From the NCBI GenBank assembly GCA_965203605.1, contig OZ241902.1, forward strand, positions 1,426,001 to 1,490,000: a stretch of DNA of 64,000 nt. Direction: 5' to 3'. Under the pieces are notes generated by a model, which saw nothing but the letters and a program-made list of their open reading frames with translations, made no database searches and was not told where the DNA came from. Origin of the DNA: JAPOUP01 sp965203605 (GTDB taxonomy: Bacteria; Pseudomonadota; Alphaproteobacteria; Rhodobacterales; Rhodobacteraceae). Within the stretch, counting starts at the first letter, position 1, and every line of letters starts with the position of its first letter. Shown piece by piece: positions 35,057 through 44,217 of the stretch. Position numbers and translations under genes: made by a program.

Positions 35057-36561
35057 GAGCCTCTTGCAGAACTCCCCGATCAGGCGGTTTTTTTTCGGAA
35101 ACGGGCGCTTTTTTCTGATCGGGGGCCTGGATATGGAGCCGTCCCTCTGGTATGGAGCGGGTGTTACAGCCACAACATACGGGGAGACGGCTCCATGTCC
35201 CTGCGATCATCCATATCAGATGCCTGGCAGCGGTTTCAAGGGGAACTTTTCCCGTCCCTCGCCGGGGAGGTCGGCCCGCTGGGCGTGAGGCACGGCAGGT
35301 TCATCGCCGTCCTGGACCTGGTGGAGGTGGAAAGGCACGTCCACTACAGCCACCGGGGCGTCGGCAACCCGCCCGCCGACCGCAGGGCGCTGGCGCGGGC
35401 CTTCGTCGCGAAGGCGGTGTGGGACATGCCGACCACGGTGGTGCTGGTCGACCGGCTGCTGTACGACCCGACGCTGCGGCGCCTGTGCGGCTGGTCCCGC
35501 GTGTCGGAGGTTCCCAGTGAATCGACGTTCTCCCGCGCCTTCGCCTGGTTCGCGGAGACCCGTCTGCCGGAGCGGATGCACGAGGCGCTGGTCCGCTCCG
35601 CGTATGCCGGCTCGGTCGTGGGCCACATCTCCAGGGACTCCACGGCGATCGTCGGGCGGGAGAGGCCGGCGCCGAAGCCGAAGCCGCAGGAGCGGCCGAA
35701 GCGAAAGCGCGGACGCCCGAAAAAGGGGGAGGAGGTGCCGAGGGAGCCGACCCGGCTGGAGCGGCAGCCGCCGGACGGGATGACCGCCGCGGAGATGGCC
35801 GCCGAGTTGCCGAAAGCCTGCGACACCGGGACGAAACGCAACGCCAAGGGGTACAAAGAGAGCTGGAGGGGGTACAAACTGCATATCGACGCGGCCGATG
35901 GGGACGTCCCCGTCAGCTGCATCCTGACCTCGGCGTCGCTGCACGACAGCCAGGCCGCGATCCCTCTTTCGAGGATGACGGCGCTGCGGGTGGACCACTG
36001 TTACGAGCTCATGGACGCGGCCTACGACTCGCTGGAGATCGGGTTCCACGCCTACCTGACGGGGCGCGTGGCGATCACCGACACCAACCCGCGACGCGAC
36101 GCGGCGCTGAAGGAGCGCCTCAGGAAAGAGGCGCTGGCGCAGCGGAAAGCGGGCCACATACGCCACGACCGCGTCCGTTACCGGCAGCGCTCCAGCGTCG
36201 AGCGGGTGAACTCGGCCCTGAAGGACTCCTACGGTGCCCGGCACGTCCGCGTCCGTGGGCACGCCAAGGTGGCCTGCCACCTGTTCTTCGGCGTGCTGGC
36301 CCTGACGGTGGAACAGCTGATGCGGCTCACCATCTGACACCGTCCGTTCCGGCAGATCCGTCCGCCACGGACGCCGCCCCGGAGGGGACGGCGCGGCCAG
36401 CCATGCGCGGACGGCGCCCGTCGGGCCACCAACTGCGGCATTCCGCCACACCCTGGCCCGTGCAGACGCCCCGGGCACCCGTCGGATCCGGTGCCGCGAC
36501 CCTGGCGGAACCGAAAGGCTTGCCGCGGCTGCCCGAACCGCAGTAATTGTGCAAGAGGCTC
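35057..36561 (+). mobile_element. Intact IS5/IS4-like insertion sequence with GGAG target duplication
   Basis: The termini are GAGCCTCTTGCA (35057-35068) and its exact complement (36550-36561). The flanking bases GGAG at 35053-35056 and 36562-36565 are a 4-bp target duplication, so the element is a single clean insertion of 1505 bp. It carries one uninterrupted transposase gene. Confidence 0.8.
35195..36337 (+). CDS. DDE transposase of the 35057-36561 insertion sequence
   Basis: 380 residues from ATG at 35195, preceded by GGGGAG; the longer reading from 35009 would start outside the element. The DDE triad is visible in HISRDSTAIVG, ELMDAAYDSLEI and SSVERVNSALKDSYG. A basic stretch (KPKPQERPKRKRGRPKK) lies after the first aspartate. 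It is the only intact transposase in the window. GC content is higher than in the host genes. Confidence 0.85.
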   Translation: MSLRSSISDAWQRFQGELFPSLAGEVGPLGVRHGRFIAVLDLVEVERHVHYSHRGVGNPPADRRALARAFVAKAVWDMPTTVVLVDRLLYDPTLRRLCGWSRVSEVPSESTFSRAFAWFAETRLPERMHEALVRSAYAGSVVGHISRDSTAIVGRERPAPKPKPQERPKRKRGRPKKGEEVPREPTRLERQPPDGMTAAEMAAELPKACDTGTKRNAKGYKESWRGYKLHIDAADGDVPVSCILTSASLHDSQAAIPLSRMTALRVDHCYELMDAAYDSLEIGFHAYLTGRVAITDTNPRRDAALKERLRKEALAQRKAGHIRHDRVRYRQRSSVERVNSALKDSYGARHVRVRGHAKVACHLFFGVLALTVEQLMRLTI

Positions 36562-36655
36562 GGAGTGTTGTTTTTTCGGAGTGGCCGGCGCAATTCGCCA
36601 GAAACGCGGATCGACCATGGACCAATGGAAATTAATCTTCGCCAAACTGACGTTC

Positions 36656-37225
36656 TTATAAGACATCCGAATAATCCTGGATTGCCGAAGAGAATTTGGT
36701 CATGCCCATTCTCTCATAAGCTTCGATATGTTCCTCAGGACTTCGCGGTTGCCGCTTTAGCGCAGCCCTGTGGTCTCGAACCACTCCGAGGACGACGCCC
36801 GGGTAAAGATCGAACAAACTGAGAGCGAAATCATCTGGATGCTGAGCTTCAATCTCGTAGGGGTCGAGTTCTTCCCGCGGGAAGTCCTTCAAATTCTGTG
36901 TGATGATGACATCGGCTTGCCCCCTGATCGCTGCTGCCAGAACATGCCGATCGTCAGCATCGGGAAGCGTCAAGCCATCGATCAGCGGCTCGAACCCGAC
37001 GACCAACGCATCGGGAAAATGCCGATCCATGGTCTCCCTGGTTCGTTGGAGTTGATCGGGGCTTAGGTCACACCGGTCCTTCAGCACATTTCTTATCCAT
37101 TCATCGTGAATAATCGCGCTCCAGCGAGCGCGGTAGAGATTGCGACCGGCGAGGCGCAGAAGCACGTCGCGAAGGCCAGCTGGATAGATGACGTTGGCAT
37201 CCAGTAACGCAGTGAACCGATCCAT
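36656..37225 (-). CDS. PIN-domain toxin
   Basis: 189 residues. The PIN acidic residues appear in FTALLDANVIYP (first aspartate), a central glutamate (HDEWIRNVL) and LPDADDRHVLAAAI plus VIITQNLKDFP. PIN toxins cleave RNA. It follows the helix-turn-helix gene by three bases, the usual layout of a toxin-antitoxin pair. It is longer than classical VapC (about 130 residues) and belongs to the larger PIN group with a C-terminal extension. Confidence 0.82.
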   Translation of the reverse strand: MDRFTALLDANVIYPAGLRDVLLRLAGRNLYRARWSAIIHDEWIRNVLKDRCDLSPDQLQRTRETMDRHFPDALVVGFEPLIDGLTLPDADDRHVLAAAIRGQADVIITQNLKDFPREELDPYEIEAQHPDDFALSLFDLYPGVVLGVVRDHRAALKRQPRSPEEHIEAYERMGMTKFSSAIQDYSDVL

Positions 37226-37228
37226 GCG

Positions 37229-37687
37229 CTATTGAAGGCCGAGCTCTTCATCGAGTTCGGTCAGCTCGTCGAGCGCTTTGCGACGCGCCCGTTCCGTATC
37301 GCGGCGGTAGGCAAGAACATCTTCGGCTCGTACCCGTCGGTGCGTACCAACCTTCCGGTGCGGGATCTTTTCTTCATCGAGAAGCTGTACGAGATGGGTC
37401 CGCGAAACATTGAGCAGATCGGCCGCTTGCTGCGTCGTCAATTCGGCATGTACAGGCATAAGCGTCACTGCATTGCCGTGCGCCATCTGCTCAAGGATAT
37501 CGAGGAGCAGACGCACCGCAGCGACCGGCAACTCGACGGTTGCGGCACCCTTCGGGCCAAAATGCGCGCGCACGGTCTCCGCGCCGTTGATGATGGCTGC
37601 AAGTTGACGACCCGTCTCTGCCGCGAGCTCCGATTCCTTGTCAGTCGGCATAGCCAGTTCGGCTTCCTTCAAAACCGCGAGGTTCAT
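37229..37687 (-). CDS. Excisionase-type helix-turn-helix antitoxin
   Basis: 152 residues from ATG at 37687, preceded by AGGAG; upstream codons to 37918 look non-native. A MerR/excisionase helix-turn-helix lies at about 85-125 (ELTTQQAADLLNVSRTHLVQ, then PHRKVGTHRRVRAEDVLAY). The acidic tail (LDELTELDEELGLQ) would bind the toxin. It most likely represses its own promoter and neutralises the PIN protein at 36656. Confidence 0.8.
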   Translation of the reverse strand: MNLAVLKEAELAMPTDKESELAAETGRQLAAIINGAETVRAHFGPKGAATVELPVAAVRLLLDILEQMAHGNAVTLMPVHAELTTQQAADLLNVSRTHLVQLLDEEKIPHRKVGTHRRVRAEDVLAYRRDTERARRKALDELTELDEELGLQ

Positions 37688-37901
37688 GACTGATCTCCTT
37701 TCACTAGCCCTATATAGCTCATAAACGACACAAACACAACAAACAACATAAACGAAAGTCATGTTTGTCCTGTGCAGAGACGTTTGGATCCCTGTGGCTG
37801 TCGCTGTGATGGTTTTGGAGCGAGAGAAGCCAGCGGGCGACGGTGCGTCCAGATACAGCCCCTCCATCTTCCCGCACCAAGAGCACGACCTTGTCTGGCG
37901 T

Positions 37902-38500
37902 TTATTGCTCCAAGACAAATGGAGAATGCGTCGTCAGGATCGACTGATCCATATGCTTGTGAAGGAACTGGACGATCCGACTGTCAGTGCCGTAGGGCGT
38001 GGTGTCGGACATATCCAAAACAGTGATTGGGTTCGCAGGGTTCACGTAGATCCCGGCCGTCTCGTCGGTCACGTATTTTTCGACGAGGTACAGGCGCACG
38101 GTGTCATCGGCGGAGTCGGTCACGCTGCCGGTGCCCGAGCGCCGCGCCGCAACAGCCGGCTGTGCCAGGCGCTCCGGGGTGGCGCCTCTCGCGGCCTGAT
38201 AGGCGACGGCGTCACGGGCGCTCCTCTTGCTGCTGGAGCGAACGTCCCGGAGCCTCCCGGTCACGACCCTCTCGCCATTCGTCGTCACGGTCTTCATCGG
38301 CGCGTCCGCAACGATCGTCACGTCGCCGACCCTGTAGGTCGCCCGGCCGTCGTCGTGGATGACCTTCACCTCCAGCCCGGCCGCCTTCATAGCCTCGGCG
38401 GCCTTCTCCATGGCGGTCTTCGCCTGGGCCTGCGCCGTCTTCGCGGCCGCACCGCCATTGCCGCCGCCGCCGGTGGCGCACTCGCGTCCCGGGAAGTGTT
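37902..38500 (-). pseudogene. Fragment of an unrecognised protein
   Basis: The minus strand is open from a TAG near 38510 to a TAA at 37902 with no proper start. It begins Gly/Ala-rich (AKTAQAQAKTAMEKAAEAMK), continues GDVTIVADAPMKTVTTNGE and ends HMDQSILTTHSPFVLEQ. The last segment resembles the end of an SMC/OLD-type ATPase (TTHSP), the rest does not, so it may be a patchwork. Function not assigned. Confidence 0.3.
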
Positions 38501-38510
38501 GCTCCCCCTA

Positions 38511-39048
38511 CGAGGAATGATTGCGGTATGCGCGGCCAGCGCCGAGACGAAACCGACGCCGTTCAACGCGAGGCTCCCGGACCGCGATACGACGGACCGT
38601 CAGGTCATTGCACAGGGGCGCAACACAGGACGTGTCGGCATCGTCATCCGCGGGCGTTCGGAATGTTGGGGGTTTCCCGCGGACGATGTGCGTGTCGCCT
38701 GCGATCCGCATACCTTGGTTTGCTGATGACACATGCAGCGCATTCGCCGGGCTATCGTTTTGATTCTTGCGCGGCATCCGCCTGCGCACCAGCCGTGCCT
38801 TCCGCCATTACGGCGGCCCTGCGGATACCACATCAAGCTCGGATCCCGGGCGAAGCCCGGGGAACCGCCGCTGGAAGAGGGTCGCCGGCAACCGGCCCCT
38901 GTCTTTTATACCCTTCATATGCCGCGCGCCACAATCCGCGCCTTCACCGCTTCCGGCCGGACCTTCGCTCCCGCCGCAACCCGCAAAATGAAGCGCATGG
39001 GCCGACGGCACCGGCGCCTGTAATCCTCCCGAAGGTCCAGCCAGCCGG
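38511..39048. other. Spacer in the island scar, no gene seen
   Basis: No coding region is recognised. Several short overlapping readings exist in all frames with no domain signal. Confidence 0.4.
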
Positions 39049-39432
39049 TCAGGCGATGAAGTCGAAATCGGAATCGGTAAGGATTGACGCGGACACGCCT
39101 TTCAGCGTGATGCTGTCGTTCTCCCCGTAGCCGGTGATCACCGCATGGCCTTTCGCGTTGTTCGTGATGGCCAGGTCGGAGAACTTCAATCCGCCCTTGA
39201 TGACGAGGATGTCCTTCCCTTCCTCGAAGTCAAGGATGGTGTCGGTCCCGTCCCCGCTGCCAAACACGAACCGGTCGGACCCGTCGGTGCCGACGCCGTA
39301 GTTGTTGCCGCCCGAGAGCCAGTCATTGCCCTTGCCGCCCTCGATCGTGTCATCGCCGTCGTCGCCGTCGCCATTTTCGTTGCCGCCCCAGATGTAGTCG
39401 CCGGGGGTGTAGCGGTAGCCGTCGGGGTATAA
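39049..39432 (-). pseudogene. RTX calcium-binding protein, C-terminal fragment
   Basis: The minus strand encodes a glycine/aspartate-rich repeat (GGKGNDWLSGG), FVFGSGDGTDTILDFEEGKD and a C terminus LTDSDFDFIA, as in type I-secreted RTX proteins. Upstream the frame continues into the antisense of the relaxase fragment, so only about 125 residues are genuine. No start is left. Confidence 0.6.
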
Positions 39433-39452
39433 GAGGAAAAAGGCCCCGGCCA

Positions 39453-40116
39453 GCTTGACGCCACGACGCTGACGGAGGGGCAACGGAACGCGGTTCGAAC
39501 GATCCCGCTCTCCGAACACAGGACCATCGGGGTTCAGGGGCTCGCGGGCACGGGCAAGGCCCGGATGCTGAAGGAGGTGGTCCGGCTTGCGGAAGACCGC
39601 CCGGTGATCGGGCTGGCCCCGTCCTCGGCGGCGGCCCGTGTCCTGGCGCTCGAAGCCGGGATCGGCACAACCACGCTGCAATGGATGCTCGCACGGTACG
39701 GGCATCTCGGCGATGCCGACGACCCGGCCCTGCGGGAGGCCCACGCACGGTTCGAGCGTGCGGTGACCGTAGTGGACGAGGCTTCGATGATCGGCACGGT
39801 CCACATGCGTGATCTACAGCGGGTCGCGGAGAGGCTCGGGGCCGCCCGGCTGGCGCTTGTCGGCGACAGGCTCCAGCTTCGCTCGGTCGAGGAGGGTCAG
39901 CCGTTCCGTCTTCTGCAGGAGGCGGGGATGGAGACGGCGCGCATCGACGATGTGCTGCGGCAGCGCGCGCCGGACCTCAAGGCCGCCGTCACGCATATGA
40001 TTGCGGGGGACGCGGACCTCGCCGTCCAGAGCCTCGGCAGCGACGTGCGGGAACTTCCGCCGGACAAGCTGGCGGAGACGGCGGCGCACCTGTGGCTGGC
40101 TCTTCCGCCGGAGGGG
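39453..40116 (+). pseudogene. MobF/TraA conjugative relaxase, helicase-domain fragment
   Basis: The plus strand reads TTLTEGQRNAVRTIPLSEHR, then the Walker A GLAGTGKARM, APSSAAARVL, VVDEASMIGT (Walker B) and LVGDRLQLRSVEEGQPF, the TraI/TraA helicase core. Similarity stops near 40116 at LALPPE. Both ends are missing, and the left joins an RTX fragment of opposite orientation. It shows that a conjugative or mobilisable element once lay here. Confidence 0.75.
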
Positions 40117-40150
40117 CACGTGAGATTCGAACCCACGGGTGCAGCACGAT
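40117..40150 (-). other. tRNA 3'-end-like sequence at the island edge
   Basis: On the minus strand GTGGGTTCGAATCTCAC forms a 5-bp stem with a TTCGAAT loop, as in a tRNA T-arm, followed by GTGCCCC as a would-be acceptor strand. No complete cloverleaf surrounds it. It lies exactly where relaxase similarity ends, as expected for an att-site duplicate. Confidence 0.35.
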
Positions 40151-40281
40151 TCAATCGCTCGGCGGTCGTTTAAGCAGGCCCCACTCACCCGCCTCCTCAA
40201 AAGAAATCGCCGCGTAAGCACCACGTAAGCACCAAGCTTTCAAGAGTGCTATCCGCTAACATATTGATTTATTTATCAAAA

Positions 40282-40358
40282 TGGTGCACCCGACAGGATT
40301 CGAACCTGTGACCTTCGGCTTCGGAGGCCGACACTCTATCCAGCTGAGCTACGGGTGC
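40282..40358 (-). tRNA. tRNA-Arg (anticodon CCG)
   Basis: A complete cloverleaf: acceptor GCACCCG pairs with CGGGTGC, the D-arm is GCTCAGCTGGATAGAGT, the anticodon loop CTCCGAA gives CCG, and the T-arm is ACAGGTTCGAATCCTGT. CCA is encoded at 40282-40284. 77 bases. Confidence 0.93.
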
Positions 40359-40484
40359 TCGATTTTTTCCTACTGCTTACACGAAACTTTGACCCGTTTG
40401 AACAGCGGATCCGACATCCGCTCAAGTCTTTGTTTCGTCTGTTCCTTCTCCCGGCTCCCTTAGGCAGAGCCAAACTTGACATCC

Positions 40485-40527
40485 GCCTTCGGAGGGGCGA
40501 CGCTCTATCCAGCTGAGCTATGGTTGC
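40485..40527 (-). pseudogene. Truncated tRNA-Arg copy
   Basis: The 5' half of a tRNA-Arg (GCAACCATAGCTCAGCTGGA, then a TCCGAA anticodon loop) matches the tRNA at 40282-40358 in the D and anticodon arms. The T-arm and 3' acceptor are missing. It probably marks integration or rearrangement at a tRNA gene. Confidence 0.7.
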
Positions 40528-40603
40528 TCGTAAGCATTTTAGCCTCCAAACCGGTCCATCGCAACCCCGGGTCCACAAGTTGTCGCACCGGCGATACCTA
40601 AAC

Positions 40604-41824
40604 CTAACAGAACAGATCCTGCGCAAGTTCAAGTGCCTCGATGAGCACGTCGATCTCTTCCGTTGTATTGTACAGCCCGAATGAGGCCCGGCAGGTCGCG
40701 GTCAGACCAAAACGGTCCATCAGAGGCCCTGCGCAGTGGTGGCCGGCCCGAACCGCAACTCCCTTCTTGTCCAATACCGTGGAAATGTCATGCGCATGCG
40801 CCGCACCCTCCAGCGTGAAACTGAATATCGCCGCCTTTTCCGGCGTGGTTCCCTGAAGCCGCAGCGCGTTCAGTTCGCGAAAGCGACCGAGCGCGTGGTC
40901 CCGAAGGACCGCTTCATGTTGTTCGATCGCATCCATCCCAAGTGAACTCAGGTAATCGAGCGCCACTCCAAGGCCGACCATCTGGACGATCGGCGGAGTA
41001 CCCGCCTCAAACTTCATTGGCGGATCATTCCAGATTATACGGTCCCTGTGAACCTCCTTGATCATGTCCCCTCCACCAAGGAATGGAGACATTTCGGCCA
41101 TGCGTTCCATCTTGCAGTAAATCGCTCCGGACCCTGAGGGACCATACAGCTTGTGCCCGGTGATCGCATAGAAATCACAACCGATGTCCTGCACGTCGAC
41201 AGGCATATGGACAGCGGCCTGTGAGCCGTCGACCAGTACAGGAATCCCCTCGGCATGGGCGCCTTGCGTGATCGATTTCACATCCACTCTTGTTCCAAGG
41301 ACATTGGAAAGATGGGTCACCGCGACAAGCCTGGTCTTTGGTGTTATGGCATCAAGCACCCTCTGAGGATCCAGATGGCCGTCATCGTCAATGTCGACCC
41401 AAACGAGTTCCACACCCTGCCGTTCCCGAAGAAAATGCCACGGAACGATGTTAGCGTGGTGCTCCATCACCGAGAGAATAATCTGATCTCCGGACTGCAT
41501 CCTTGGCATCGCCCAGGCATATGCAACCATGTTGATGCCTTCGGTCGTACCCGAGTTCATGACGATCTCGCGCTCGTGCCCTGCGTTGAGGAACCTGCCG
41601 ATCGTCCCACGTACGGCCTCGTATCTCTCGGTCATGAGATTGGACAGGAAATGCAGCCCTCGGTGAACGTTTGAATATTCCATGGAATAGGACTGTGTGA
41701 CGGAATCGATCACGGCCTGTGGTTTCTGGGCCGACGCGCCATTGTCGAAATAGACCAATGGCTTCCCATTCACCTGCCGCGACAGGATCGGGAAGTCCTT
41801 GCGGATTTCATATACGTCATACAT
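40604..41824 (-). CDS. sufS: SufS, class II cysteine desulfurase
   Basis: 406 residues. PLP-binding lysine in AITGHKLYGPSGSGAIY, active-site cysteine in TATCRASFGLYN near residue 375, and the group II start FPILSRQVNGKPLVYFDNGA. It takes sulfur from cysteine and passes it to the Suf scaffold. It is the last gene of the suf operon here; no sufE-, sufT- or sufA-like gene follows before the tRNA remnants. Confidence 0.95.
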   Translation of the reverse strand: MYDVYEIRKDFPILSRQVNGKPLVYFDNGASAQKPQAVIDSVTQSYSMEYSNVHRGLHFLSNLMTERYEAVRGTIGRFLNAGHEREIVMNSGTTEGINMVAYAWAMPRMQSGDQIILSVMEHHANIVPWHFLRERQGVELVWVDIDDDGHLDPQRVLDAITPKTRLVAVTHLSNVLGTRVDVKSITQGAHAEGIPVLVDGSQAAVHMPVDVQDIGCDFYAITGHKLYGPSGSGAIYCKMERMAEMSPFLGGGDMIKEVHRDRIIWNDPPMKFEAGTPPIVQMVGLGVALDYLSSLGMDAIEQHEAVLRDHALGRFRELNALRLQGTTPEKAAIFSFTLEGAAHAHDISTVLDKKGVAVRAGHHCAGPLMDRFGLTATCRASFGLYNTTEEIDVLIEALELAQDLFC

Positions 41825-41849
41825 CAGACAGCCTCTCCGACCTGGCCAC

Positions 41850-42440
41850 CTAGAACATTGTCAGCAATAGCGAAAAACCAAAGAGGATCGCGAAGATCGA
41901 AAAAACGATTCCAATAAACGTCATGAACAGCGACCTGAACCCATGCAATTCAGCGCAGAAGCATGTCAGCAGGACAAAGATCAGTACGCCGGAGAACAGG
42001 CCGATCAGGCCGGCGAGGAAAGGTAGGATCAGCCAGACCAGGATCTGCAGTAGACTGATCGAATTGAGTACGAAGGCCATCCATGCCAGCAACGAGATCG
42101 CGCTGTCAAGATCGCCTTGACCACCAAACACCCTTCCGCCCCAATTGAGTGCGTAGACCGAGGCAGCCGCGAAGCCGATCTGCAGGAACCCCACCATGAT
42201 CGGGCTCACAAGAACCATCGTCGCGATCTGCGCCTGTACCGATCCCTGGGGTATGGATGCCTCCGCCATGTTCAGATAGGTCCATAGCCACAGCAGCAGC
42301 GTGCTGATTACCGAGTTCAGGATCAGCGCCTGCCAACGCTCGGAACGGGAAAGGGCGAACGACATCGCCCAACGCGCCTGTTCCCGCGGCGCCCTGAGCG
42401 TCTCAAGCGCATGGCGGATCAAGACCGAGGCAGCCGTCAT
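41850..42440 (-). CDS. YIP1-family membrane protein 1
   Basis: 196 residues with about five hydrophobic segments and YIP1-type spacing (ILNSVISTLLLWLWTYL, VSPIMVGFLQIGFAAASVY). Inner-membrane, function unknown. It overlaps the next YIP1 gene by four bases and is a regular passenger of alphaproteobacterial suf operons. Confidence 0.75.
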   Translation of the reverse strand: MTAASVLIRHALETLRAPREQARWAMSFALSRSERWQALILNSVISTLLLWLWTYLNMAEASIPQGSVQAQIATMVLVSPIMVGFLQIGFAAASVYALNWGGRVFGGQGDLDSAISLLAWMAFVLNSISLLQILVWLILPFLAGLIGLFSGVLIFVLLTCFCAELHGFRSLFMTFIGIVFSIFAILFGFSLLLTMF

Positions 42441-42931
42441 GATCGCGCCCCACCCGATTCCGCCTCAATCATCGTAGAAAACCAGATGAGGCAAAATACG
42501 GCATAACCGACAAGACCCATGACTGTGGCGCCGATCCCTGCACCACCCAACCCTGAGATCAATCCGGCAACCAGCCCAAGCGGGGCAGCCGCAAGCATCG
42601 ACCAAAACAGCGCAAGTCGTGCCGAATAACCTGTCCCTCGCCCACCGAATGCCCTGGCGATAAGTCTCGCCAAAAAGGCGACAGCATACATGACAGGAGG
42701 GACCATGAACATCCAACCCAGCAACGCACCGCCAATTCGCATCTCCAGAGTTACGCTTGCATCCATCAATGCCTCGCGCTGGAGCCGGGGCCATTGGGCC
42801 ACGAACGCCAGTCCACAGGCAAGCAGCAGATACATCAGAGCCCTGCTTTCATCCGGGCTGACAGCCAGATGCCGCCGCATCACATTGCGTGGTGACCGAT
42901 AGGTCGCAGCGATATCCGACACCAGCCCCAT
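42437..42931 (-). CDS. YIP1-family membrane protein 2
   Basis: 164 residues from ATG at 42931, which shares a base with the sufD stop (TGATG). About four hydrophobic segments (ALMYLLLACGLAFVAQWP, GGALLGWMFMVPPVMYAVAF). It is related to the neighbour at 41850, so the two may form a heteromer. Function unknown. Confidence 0.72.
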   Translation of the reverse strand: MGLVSDIAATYRSPRNVMRRHLAVSPDESRALMYLLLACGLAFVAQWPRLQREALMDASVTLEMRIGGALLGWMFMVPPVMYAVAFLARLIARAFGGRGTGYSARLALFWSMLAAAPLGLVAGLISGLGGAGIGATVMGLVGYAVFCLIWFSTMIEAESGGARS

Positions 42932-44217
42932 CAACCTCGGTGCCGTCCCAACCACGCTTCAATGGCCTCGACAATGTCCCGGGCCACCGCATCGTCCTCT
43001 ATCTCATCAATGGCTTCCGCCAGGAAGGCGATAACGAGCAGATCCTGTGCCTCGGCCTTCGGGACTCCGCGCGACCGTAGATAGAACAACGCCTCATCGT
43101 CAATTGCACCGCTCGTCGAACCGTGGCTGCACTTGACGTCGTCGGCATAGATTTCCAGTTCCGGTTTCGCGTAGAACTGTGCGTCGCCATCCAGGAGCAG
43201 CGACTGGCTGATCTGGTAACCGTCAGTCTTCTGCGCGTCTGGCTGGACCAGAATCTTGCCCTGGAAGACGCCGGTGGCACCGTTCCTGAGAACCTTCTTG
43301 AACACCTGCCGACTTTCGCAACCCGCTGCATCGTGTGTGATCAGAACAGTGTCATCATGGTGAAAGTCGCCGTCACCTACGACAGCTCCAGCAACATGAG
43401 CCACCGCGTCCGACCCCGTAAGCTCCACAACGTTCTCGTTTCGCGTCAGGACTCCATTGACGGTGACAGTGAAGGACTTCAATAGGCTTCCACGTCCGAG
43501 CCTAGCGAACATATACGTCATTGCGCGGCGTTCATGGTCCCGGCCCTGTGCCCTGACGTGATGAAACGCGGCGCCATCGGCGACGTCGACCTCCATGACC
43601 TTGTTGAATCTCGCCGCGGCCGGGCCTTTCTCGAGAAGCGTAAGATCGGCTCCCTCTTCCAATCTGATGCAATGATGGAGGAAAGCGTCAGAGGTTTCCG
43701 ACCTGTGAAGGTAGGTCAGGTTGACAGGCTTCGCGGCCTTTCCGGTGACGCTTATCATGACGCCGTCGGTCGCCAACGCTGTGTTGAGGGCAGCAAGCGG
43801 CCGGGCTACGGGTGACTGGCCTCGTGCTTCCAGCACGCCATAGAGATCCTTCGCCCAATGGATGTCCATCTGCGAGACTTCCGACAGACGTTCGATCCGA
43901 ACGCCAGCGAGCGACAGGTCGTCCGAGAGCCCGGGATCGAACACCCCATCAACAAATACGATCCTAAGCCTGTCAATACTGTCGAATAGGGCAACCTCGT
44001 CAGATGCCAGCAAGGCAGCGGGTATGACGGTGGGGTCGGTCAGACTCTCAGGACGGGTATATTTCCAGTATTCGTCACGCCGTGCAGGAAGCCCATTGGC
44101 GCGGACCCGGGCCAGCGCATCGGCCCTGGCCTGCGAGGCCCAGGACGCACCACGGGGAATCTCAAGGTTGGAGAGCCGCGCTTCTATCCGGTCGGATCTC
44201 ATTTCTGGTGTAACCAT
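42931..44217 (-). CDS. sufD: SufD, Fe-S scaffold subunit
   Basis: 428 residues. The C-terminal SufBD beta-helix is clear (KCSHGSTSGAIDDEALFYL reads here as CSHGSTSGAIDDEALFYLR), preceded by GVFQGKILVQPDAQKTDGYQ. SufD forms the SufBC2D complex that builds iron-sulfur clusters in the cytosol. It is adjacent to sufC (one base apart). Confidence 0.95.
   Translation of the reverse strand: MVTPEMRSDRIEARLSNLEIPRGASWASQARADALARVRANGLPARRDEYWKYTRPESLTDPTVIPAALLASDEVALFDSIDRLRIVFVDGVFDPGLSDDLSLAGVRIERLSEVSQMDIHWAKDLYGVLEARGQSPVARPLAALNTALATDGVMISVTGKAAKPVNLTYLHRSETSDAFLHHCIRLEEGADLTLLEKGPAAARFNKVMEVDVADGAAFHHVRAQGRDHERRAMTYMFARLGRGSLLKSFTVTVNGVLTRNENVVELTGSDAVAHVAGAVVGDGDFHHDDTVLITHDAAGCESRQVFKKVLRNGATGVFQGKILVQPDAQKTDGYQISQSLLLDGDAQFYAKPELEIYADDVKCSHGSTSGAIDDEALFYLRSRGVPKAEAQDLLVIAFLAEAIDEIEDDAVARDIVEAIEAWLGRHRG

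Noticed and set aside
31488..36561. Composite transposon bounded by IS30 and the DDE element
   Set aside because: The two flanking elements belong to different families and the DDE element has its own clean target duplication.
35216..36625. 469-codon minus-strand reading over the transposase gene
   Set aside because: It is the antisense of an intact DDE transposase with a proper start and insertion-sequence ends.
37902..38411. Assignment as an AAA/OLD ATPase
   Set aside because: Only the TTHSP segment matches; Walker A and the rest of the domain are missing.
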